Assembly: GCA_947034885.2 (NCBI GenBank)
Contig: OX344756.2
Span: 11,714,098-11,778,097, forward strand
DNA: 64,000 nucleotides
Origin: Thuidium tamariscinum
Taxonomy: Eukaryota; Streptophyta; Bryopsida; Hypnales; Thuidiaceae
Reading direction: 5' to 3'
Shown: one piece after another, positions 56,538-64,000 of the stretch
Position numbering within the stretch: position 1 is the stretch's first letter
How the letters are laid out: the number at the start of each line of letters is the position of its first letter
Notes under the pieces: model-generated
Database searches by the model: none
Told to the model about the DNA's origin: nothing
Seen by the model: only the letters and a program-made list of their open reading frames with translations
Program-made: the position numbers and the translations under genes

Positions 56538-57488
56538 AGATGCTAATGTGTAAGCATGAAAATGCTAGCATGTAAGACTTCAGCAAGGTGATTGCATGAA
56601 ATACTTGCTAATTTTGTTGTGTTTTTAGTAATCATATTTTTTTAGGGGGGAGTACTTTAAATTTTAAAAAATAAGCTTCAATTTTTTTTTAAAGTATAGC
56701 CAATGCATACACATATAAGATGAAGGGATTTACCAAAAAAAAAACCTAAGAAAAATTCTTTAAATAGAAGAACTAAAAAAGCACCAAATCTTTTTAAAAA
56801 AATACACGTTTAGATGTTTTAATTAGTAAAATATAGGAAATCAACTAAATAAAGAAAATAGAAATTGGAAATTTGTAAAAACTTTGTAGAGATGAGCATT
56901 CACTAGAAAACCCACCAAAACAATTTTCACATGTTTCAAAATGCAAGTAGAATGAGGGTCACTTTGTAGAATTCTATATGACATATAATTAGTTGTTGTT
57001 TTTAGAAATATTTTAAAGGATAGCTAAAAGTCTACTACAAGACCATCCCCTCCAAATTTTAGTTCCAAATTTGATTTTTTGGGTACTACATTGTTCAAAA
57101 AATCAAAAAATTGATAAATGTGATATAAAGTTGGAGGCTATATATTAGGACAATGAAATATTTTTAAGAAATTCCAAAAAATTAGACAAGGTGTATAATA
57201 GTCAATAGTACTTTGCTTGTGAATTTTGAGTCATTTAGAGCCCAAACCCAAAAGTTATAGGGAAAAAATTCATTTGCTAAAGACATGTCATAGAAAATAG
57301 TGTAGGTGTTTTATGCAATCACCAATATATATATAAATAGATATTCTAATATCTTTTAAGGTGGTTATAATATAAACATCTAAAATATAAGTGTCTATAA
57401 TATAATTAATATATATTGTAAAAGGTTTCTATAAAACAGACATCCATAATTTGAGTGTGTAGTCTTTTAGAATCATAGCTTTACTTTC
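56538..57488. mobile_element. Second copy of the same MITE, split by another element
   Basis: Left part GATGCTAATGTGTAAGCATG to about 56586 and right part from about 57324 (ATATATATAAATAG ... GTGTGTAGTCTTTTAGAATC) together follow the 56153 copy. The GGTGATTGCA-family element (56587-57323) lies between them. The right end stops abruptly at a TTAA (57489-57492) that starts CCCTTGAAGGATGG, so a TTAA-type element may have cut it off. Confidence 0.6.
56587..57323. mobile_element. GGTGATTGCA-family element nested in a MITE
   Basis: Left end GGTGATTGCATGAAATAC; right end GTGTTTTATGCAATCACC. 737 bp without an ORF. The right 110 bp are the inverted counterpart of the left end of the 52471 element. 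It is younger than the MITE it splits. Confidence 0.68.
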
Positions 57489-58006
57489 TTAACCCTTGAA
57501 GGATGGACTCATGGCCATGGAAATCATGCATTTTGATACCATGTGACATCATTTACTTTAAATAAGCCAAATATACTTATTTGGAAATCAAAGTACTATA
57601 GAATATCTTTCCTATCCACCCCTAATACCAACAATGAAAAGTTGCAATTTTTTCCTATAAAGAAAGATTCTTTGTCATTGAAAGGACACCAAATGTTTGC
57701 AGTAGCATTCAAGGATTGAGCCCACATAAGAGAAACACTCTAGTCATAGGTACAATGCAACATATAGAATGAAAGGTTTTTGAGGTTTGACTATATGAAA
57801 AAAATTTAGAAGCTACAATACACTATAGCCAAAAAAGCAAAATCATGCAAATGGCCCATTACACTAAATAAAATTGGACCAATGCAAGATAAAGGTAAGA
57901 TCAAGTCTTGAAAGGCAATCATCTACACCCTTGTAGTAATAAAACATGTCACTAATAATCAAGAATTCATCATGGCTTAAATCTAGTAGAATAATTCAAA
58001 GGAAAC
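57489..58006. other. TTAA-type end and 3' flank of the lectin kinase gene
   Basis: TTAACCCTTGAAGGATGG at 57489 looks like a left end of the TTAA family; no right partner is found before the gene. The rest is AT-rich and probably 3' UTR of the minus-strand kinase. Confidence 0.4.
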
Positions 58007-61000
58007 TTAGACTAAGGAAGTAGGAGAAGGTCCAATTGCAGTACTCAAGCCATCACTAGGTGAAAATTCCAATGAATGATAAATTCCTGGAGGCTTCCTA
58101 GCTGGCAATGATGGCATGGATATCGTTGTGGTAGATGATACATCCTCTATGTTTCGAATTTGTTGCAATAGCCTATTCACTTCTCCCATAGACGGCCGAG
58201 CCTTGGGACTTGGAAGGCAACAAATGAGTCCCAATTGCAACAAACTAACAACCATTGTTGTTTGGACTTCCAAGTCGACATCTGCATCTATTGATTTAGG
58301 TGCATTGTTGCAATTGAAATTGTAACGATTCGATGGTAAGGAAGGAACTTCTCTTAGAATATGTGTTGTTTCATGATAAAGAGGTATAGACTTGCTTGAT
58401 GGTTGAAAAGTCTTGGCAAGCATTCGTGGATCTACCAATCTATGGAGTGACCCAGCTTCATAAGCTTGCCAAACTGAGAACAACAATACAAGATCTTCCG
58501 GTTCTATTGTTCGCAAATCCAAAGGACGCCTTCCACACACCACTTCCAACACCAAGATGCCAAAGCTATAAACATCCGATTCCTTTGTGGCTTTCCCTGT
58601 GTATGGCAATTCGGGAGCCATATAGCCAAATGTACCTGCTGCCAAAGTGGTCTTGTCCAACTTGTGGTGATCCATCAAACGAGAAAGTCCAAAGTCTCCC
58701 ACATAGGCTTTGAAATCCGCATCCAATAATACATTACTAGACTTGATGTCTCGGTGCAAAATACAATTTGAGCAATCGTCATGCAAGTATTCAAGGGCTG
58801 CACCCACTCCTTCAAGAATAGAAAGGCGCATTTTCAATGACAGAACTTGTTGGCTATGATTTTCATGAAGCCAATGATTGAGAGTTCCATTGGACATGTA
58901 TTCATATACCAATAACAATTTCCCTTTCTCTTGACACCATCCGTAGAGCCTCACTACATTTCGATGTCGAATTTGGCCCAAACTTTCCACTTCGGCATGG
59001 AAGAGGGATTCTGCTTGCTTATATTGTGACACATTGATTTGTTTTACAGCAACCAAAACACCACCTGGATGAAATATCAATTTAGCAAGTCAAACTTCTT
59101 TTCACAAACTTCTTTTTGAAAAGAATTCAATCAACTTCGAATGATTGCTCATAGAGGTACATAAGATAACCGTTTGAAATTCCATTTCATGGAGAGGCTT
59201 ACTTTAACCCTTTAGAGACTGTGGTTGATTTTAGAGGTAGGCAAGACGTTTTCTAATCCCAAGCTAAATATGAAAAAATTATCAAACCATCATGCATTCC
59301 AAATATTTGACTATAGGAATGCTTGGTCCTCCATAATAAATTTTGGTGTTAGTTAAAGATTCTCTTGCTACTAGAAGACTTCTATATTTTCAGTCCAAAT
59401 TTCATTAGTTTTTCCAACCTCTAAACCACACGCTAGCACACATTGTTGTAATTCTTGTCCCAATGCATTTGATTCCCAATTCCCCACACCTATTCCTTCC
59501 TGTATGTATCCAAATTCATTCTAAGGGGTGTTTCACACTGTGGCCGTCCAAGTGGAGAGGTCATGGTTTTCTCCAATTTGATTGGTGAAAATCATGGTTT
59601 CTCCAATCTGATTGGTGGAATCGACAACCTCTTGACTTGGACGGCTATAGTGTGAAATGCCCCTAAAACTCTTGTTACTACTGAAAAGTGTCAACTTCAA
59701 CTAATAAGTGGTTGCTAGCCTTTAAAGGGTTAACCCATTTCTAAAGAACTCAAGGAACTTTTCATGCCCATAAACCTTTCTTGAATCACTGAAAGGACGT
59801 CTTCCAACGTTTTCAAAGAGACGTAAACCCTAAACCCTGAGCACAAAATGGCTCCCATCCACCACCGACACAGATACCCAAGAAGTGGAGTGCAATAATT
59901 TCCTGAGCCTTCACCTTCCAAAGAGCCTTTGTAAACCAGTCCTGATCCCCCTCGTCCGAGTAGATTCCTCTCCCCGAAATTCTCCGTGGCCTTGCGGAGC
60001 TCATTGTATGAGAACACCTGGGGTCCTGTGGAGTAGCTTAATGCACTGTACCTGTTGGACGGCGTTGCAAAGGAGTAGATGAACCAGAGAATCGCCACGG
60101 CCGCCATCGTTCCAAGCAGAACTCCTCCTGTAGCTACACCCACCCTTGTAGCTCTCGACTTCCAGTAGTGGAGTATCATGTGGAGATTCGAGTCGGAGAC
60201 GTCGGAGCTGAAGAAGCTCCAAGACAGGAGCGCATGCTCTTCCCTGTGGTTGACGTCGGAGCTTCCCCAGAACACGATCAGCACTTCCCCTCCGAACGGG
60301 AATTTGTAATTGGGAATGAGCAGCAGAGGTTGCAGGGGTTTGGCACTGGCTCCGTCTGCCATCCTGATTTCCAGCGTCTGCGATGAGCTCGTGAAATCAA
60401 TCCACGCCGTGAAGGTTTTCCCATTGCAGAAATAGGTGCAATGCGTGTCATTGCCACAAAGGTTGTGCGTGTACGCGTCGATATCGTATTCGTAGGGAAC
60501 GTTTCGGGCCACCCGGATGAAGTTGTTGCTGGGATCCTTGTAGTGGATCGGACTGTGGTCTGTGTCAAAACGGATATTAAACCCTGGAGGATCCAATGCA
60601 TAGGGTTTAGCATGAGTCGACGAGCAGGCGCCGAACGTCCCCACTTGGGTGACTGCATCACGCACGGTCGGGATGGGTACGTTTTGGAGAAAGGCGAAGC
60701 CGAACCCACTCCCGTCCAAGGGGTTGTTCTTGTAATCCCAAGGCACGCCGTGTGTGGTGAACGTGAAGGAGAAGGAGGTGTTGAAGGAAGCCACGCTCCC
60801 CGTTGCTGCATTCTGAATGCGGATTGGTTTCCCGTAAACCAGCACACCACAAGAGCCTTTGGAAGCAGGCGTCCTGGCCCTGACGTTGATGATGTAGGAA
60901 CGATTGGCGGGGTTGTACTCAGCATCTCCAAAGGTGAGGAAATCGCCTTGGGAGTTCGGCGAGAAAGAGGGGTAGGTGAATTGCGTGTCTCCAGCTGCTG

Positions 61001-61103
61001 CTTCTGCTGCAGCTGAAAGAAGAAACGCAAACAGGAACAGAAGACGGAGAACCGACTTGGGAGAAAGCATTGAATCAATCAATGGAGCAAGTGGGGTGAC
61101 CAT
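58007..61103 (-). CDS. L-type lectin-domain receptor-like kinase
   Basis: Plasma-membrane receptor kinase: an extracellular legume-lectin domain, one membrane span and a Ser/Thr kinase; the family acts in defence and cell-wall sensing. Exons 61103-59915 and 59064-58007 join in phase 1 to give 748 residues. The signal peptide is LLFLFAFLLSAAAEAAAG; the start is ATG 61103 or, equally, ATG 61070 (MLSPKS). The lectin region opens FTYPSFSPNSQGDFLTFGDA and includes SFTFTTHGVPWD and GSGFGFAFLQN. The membrane helix is at about 321-345. Kinase: glycine loop GRGGSG 383-388, VAVK Lys404, HRD 500-502 with IKSSNVLLD, DFG 520-522, AAGTFGYMAPELPYTG. All catalytic residues are present, so an active kinase is expected. 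The intron falls inside the kinase, just after the glycine loop, and contains two nested transposons. The ligand is unknown. Confidence 0.94.
59208..59729. mobile_element. TTAA-flanked miniature element in the lectin kinase intron
   Basis: Begins CCCTTTAGAGAC after TTAA (59204-59207) and ends GCCTTTAAAGGG before TTAA (59730-59733). Same end logic as the 43264 element (TTAA, then CCC(C)T..AAAG). 522 bp, no ORF, hosts a MITE. It lies well inside the intron (59065-59914). Confidence 0.68.
59525..59663. mobile_element. Tourist/PIF-like MITE nested in the TTAA element
   Basis: 139 bp. Left end GGGGTGTTTCACACTGTGGC continues CGTCCAAGTGGAGAGGT; right end AACCTCTTGACTTGGACGGC continues TATAGTGTGAAATGCCCC. 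It is flanked by TAA at 59522-59524 and 59664-59666. Inverted ends of about 38 bp match about 80%. No ORF. A short ATCATGGTTT/GATTGGTG pair is duplicated in the loop. Confidence 0.8.
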
Positions 61104-62146
61104 ATTCTGTCACTCGATAGGAATTGCGCCCACGACGACACGGACCTCGATCCAACTTTCATGAAACTACGGAACCCTAGCTAGCTGGGTCAGGCGAAAA
61201 CACAGTCGCTGCCATTAACTTGTTCGCTGCTCCCAACGGAATTCCCGCAAGCATACCCTGAACAACGTTCCCCGACACTCATCCCCAACGGCAGGCCAAC
61301 TAACTTCCCCCGATCTCCGCATGTACCTCTTAAAGGCAGAAATCCAGTTAACTACCAGTTGATGTTCCCAGAGGCGAAGATCCAGGACTCATCAAGCGAA
61401 TTCGTTTTGGAGTTCTTCTTCTCCTTGTCGGTTGCTTCCTTGTTGCCCTCAGCTCAATTCTGAACGACAATCTGATCTCTGTACGTGACCTGAACTAAAT
61501 CCTTGCGTTTCTGATTCACGTATCATTCTTCCGAATGCGAGGGTGGCAACCTCATGACCAAGGTGGTGAAGGCTACCCAAAGTTGACCTTTTCACGAGCT
61601 CGCGCAAGAGAGTAGATCATTACGTACAGAGTACATGCCACGTTGTTGGAGCCGGCAACTTGGACAGTACTCCGTACTTACTACCACAGGATTTTAGTAT
61701 CAATTGAATGGGGCACCATAGCAAAGCAACATGGAACGCGGTGTTCCAATACTTTGACCCTTTTCAAAGTTATGCGCGTTGAGACCAAAGTCCATGCATA
61801 TCCGAGATTGGAGAGACTCTTACGTACAAATTATGTCACAATGCTTGTCGCTAGAATCGTGCAAATTCAACAAAATTGACCACACACATGGTGGATCAAT
61901 TGCACTTCTCAGATTGGACCTGTACGTACGTAGAATGGATCAATTGTTTATGAGTATTGAAGAGCTAGTCATCATCAAAACTTCAGACTCACCGATCACA
62001 TGCTCACTGAGGTAGTCACGAATCTTCCTCCGAACTCTTACGTTTGAGAAATTGTAGCGAAAATATCGATCGTCCATTTCATTAATTTGGCACGATATTG
62101 AAGCAATCAGTACAAGTCACTATAAAATTAGGACTCATTTAGATCT

Positions 62147-62366
62147 ATGCAGTTAGAACCTCCCTTACTGCAACTCCTCTTTATGCATAACTTGCAATAA
62201 TGGAGTTTGTAGGTGGGACCAATTTGAAGAACATTCTCTGAGAAATAGTGTTGGAAGTTGACATCTGTAAATGGCCATTTACTGCACCTCTATGACATGC
62301 AAAAACCTGTATTAGTGCATAGTCTTTACACCATTGACTAAGAGAGGTGCTGCCTGTATTGCAGGC
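62147..62366. repeat. Hairpin-bearing dispersed repeat, copy 1
   Basis: Shares TAATGGAGTTTGTAGGTGGG, ACCAATTTGAAGAACATTCT, TTGGAAGTTGACATCTGTAA and ATGGCC with the copy at 63756. It ends with an imperfect hairpin (ATTAGTGCA ... TTGACTAAGAGAGG). The outer ends are weakly inverted (AGAACCTCCCTTACTGCAA / CTAAGAGAGGTGCTGCCTG), so it may be a MITE. Confidence 0.6.
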
Positions 62367-63755
62367 CGGACTTGCACACTAACAATTGCCGAACTTTTGG
62401 AACTCCGCCATTTGAACGAAATTGATCACAAAATTAGATATCTCTGTTGACCAAGCCACAAATTGGACATCAACTGCTTTAAAAATAATTTTACGATTTT
62501 AATTATGTGAATACAGGGGTGAAATCATGATTTGTTGCTTTTGACGAGTTCGGATAGTATGAAGAGTAAGTTACTGTTGAAGGGTTCGGGAAAAAAATCG
62601 AATAAGACGACAGCACGAGACATTTGTCCTGTTTCGTGTCGCAAGTTCTACATCGAACAGAGTAACTTTTGGGATGTTCCAAGGGTCAATATGTTTGAAA
62701 TAAGTATATTTTAGAAGACAATGTGAACAGCGTTTCCTTCCAACTCGATTTCATGTTTTGAATTCGAGTTTTGATCGTACAATTCAAGCTCTGACAAAAG
62801 TCGCCGACGTACGAACTCTGGGAGTGAAGCGGTCGGGGGCATGCCGTCGTTGCTTACACCGAGTACGTACGTGATGCCGACGCGCTTGGGAGCAGGTGCA
62901 GTGCGCGCATTGATTCATCGTGCAGGTTACAAGAGTTGACGAGACTCAGGTGCATGTACAATTACGCCGACTGCGCACGATCGGCGCGGCCCCATACCTT
63001 CAAGGAAAAGATCTGGGGGAAAAAAACCCAAACAATGCACGCTGCAGATCGACAAGCGCTACTGCGAACACATGCAATGAATGTTTGGAATTTGTTCGAC
63101 TTCAAAACCCACTAATAACTCACAGACTCACAGCCCAGATTTTTCTTTTTGCATTAGCCCACTTACATGTATCTGTATCCTGGTGACGAGGCGTGAGGCC
63201 TTGAAATCGAGGAATTTTCTGAAAATTTTCAGCTGCAAGCCTGCACTTCTCGTTGTTTTGCAAAGACTTGTTGCGGCAGACTTCAAATTAAACCCCAGTG
63301 ATAGCTTATCATGGTTCTGCCTTTCTGGATACACATGCTCTAGATATATAATTGATGGTTATGATTTTAAAGTACCGACGAGGGAATGCTCGAATTGAAA
63401 GTGATGGGTTTCCAAGAATAAAACCTATTCTACGTTCCGTACTTTGATTCACTGAGAGATTCCCTCTTGAATTCTTAAATGTGTGAAGCAAGTAATTGTT
63501 AAAACGGCCCAATGACCGCCCCCCCGTCGCTTGGAAATTGTCTCTCGCACCTGGCGCTGCAGGTGCTAGTGAGGAGCCGGAGTGGGGTTTCGCAGCTGGG
63601 GTGTTTTGTTTTAAAATGCCGGGCCGACGTGGTGTCGTGCGTGGCGAGAGTTGCTTTCTAGCGAGGTGGGACACGGTATCTGGCCGCATTTAAGTAGGAG
63701 CGCAATCATCCGGAAACATAGATTTGAGGCTTGTAGGACTGCTCATAGTTGAAGG

Positions 63756-63971
63756 TTCACATAGAACCTCTTCTAATCAGAGCAAAACAAGTCAGTAATG
63801 GTCTAATTAATGGAGTTTGTAGGTGGGACCAATTTGAAGAACATTCTTTGAAAAATAGGGTTGGAAGTTGACATCTGTAAATGGCCAGCCATTGCAATTT
63901 TCTAACATACCAAAACCTCTCTTAGTGCAGAGTCCGACGACCATGCACTAAGAAAAGTTCTACCTGTAGTG
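63756..63971. repeat. Hairpin-bearing dispersed repeat, copy 2
   Basis: Direct-orientation copy of the 62147 repeat, about 1.6 kb away and roughly 90% alike across the core at 63808-63890. Its hairpin is better kept: CTCTTAGTGCA and TGCACTAAG around a GAGTCCGACGACCA loop. Outer ends TAGAACCTCTTCTAATC and AAGAAAAGTTCTACC are inverted. No ORF. Confidence 0.6.
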
Positions 63972-64000
63972 GGAGAGGGCGATTTTGATAAAAAGAACTG

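Larger units (their letters stand above)
61104..64000. other. 5' flank of the lectin kinase and intergenic DNA to window end
   Basis: Moderate-GC upstream region to about 62 kb, then mixed sequence. No gene is seen: ORFs at 62532-62714, 62920-63186 and 63309-63689 have no family signature. It carries lone transposon ends at 62011 (GGTAGTCACGAATCTTCCTC, like the 12548 MITE) and 62408-62430 (GCCATTTGAACGAAATTGAT, like the 26062 foldback), and two copies of a hairpin repeat. Confidence 0.45.

Noticed and set aside
59823-59840. AAACCCTAAACCCT at 59825 as a telo-box promoter
   Set aside because: It lies in the lectin kinase intron next to the donor side, not upstream of any gene start; chance is more likely.
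60278-61078. Long overlapping frames on both strands across the lectin domain
   Set aside because: Shadows of the GC-rich lectin exon; only the frame with the signal peptide, lectin motifs and membrane span is supported.

Overview
The window is nuclear DNA of a land plant. The genes have canonical GT-AG introns, and several products are specific to plants or plastids: an LPA3-type photosystem II assembly factor, a thylakoidal processing peptidase, a lectin receptor kinase and a GH1 beta-glucosidase. Short transit-peptide genes alternate with strongly AT-rich islands full of short DNA transposons. A non-seed plant such as a bryophyte fits, but that is an inference from gene style only. Exon borders were worked out by hand from splice signals, reading phase and family conservation. 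All multi-exon models below are phase-consistent.

Layout: (1) 1-5179, minus: FGGY carbohydrate (D-ribulose) kinase, 13 exons seen, 3' end outside the window. (2) 5.5-9.98 kb: AT-rich island with several inverted-repeat elements and no gene. (3) 10035-11342, plus: LPA3-like plastid protein in one exon. (4) 12.5-13.3 kb: a MITE and a 72-bp minisatellite. (5) 14048-17881, plus: a very AT-rich LETM1-like gene of 8 exons with no recognisable C-terminal EF-hand region. (6) 21938-24426, plus: nascent polypeptide-associated complex alpha subunit behind a telo-box. (7) 26-28.3 kb: foldback elements. (8) 28.27-29.2 kb: a telo-box/site II promoter in front of a locus without a convincing ORF, holding two similar stem-bounded units (possible snoRNA host). 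(9) 30101-33046, minus, and 33754-36666, plus: divergent pair of a G-patch/zinc-finger protein and plastid type I signal peptidase. (10) 37935-38669, plus: conserved plastid protein of unknown role. (11) 40462-41774, minus: small Borealin-like protein. (12) 43.2-45.1 kb: two related elements, one with intact TTAA-CCCC/GGGG-TTAA ends. (13) 46510-51071, plus: GH1 beta-glucosidase, 12 exons, with four copies of its exon 1/intron 1 junction. (14) 52-58 kb: AT-rich island of nested non-autonomous DNA transposons. (15) 58007-61103, minus: L-type lectin receptor kinase whose intron holds a TTAA element with a MITE inside it. (16) 61.1-64 kb: intergenic DNA with two copies of a hairpin-bearing repeat.

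There is no operon-like logic. The genes serve separate housekeeping jobs: plastid biogenesis (LPA3-like, Plsp1-like, the 38-kb gene), protein synthesis (NAC alpha), RNA processing (G-patch), mitochondrial ion balance (LETM1-like), sugar metabolism (FGGY, GH1), mitosis (Borealin-like) and surface signalling (lectin kinase). The most unusual signals are the TTAA-flanked, piggyBac-like miniature elements, the quadruplicated exon-intron junction of the glucosidase, the AT-drifted but open LETM1 gene, and the ORF-less telo-box locus.
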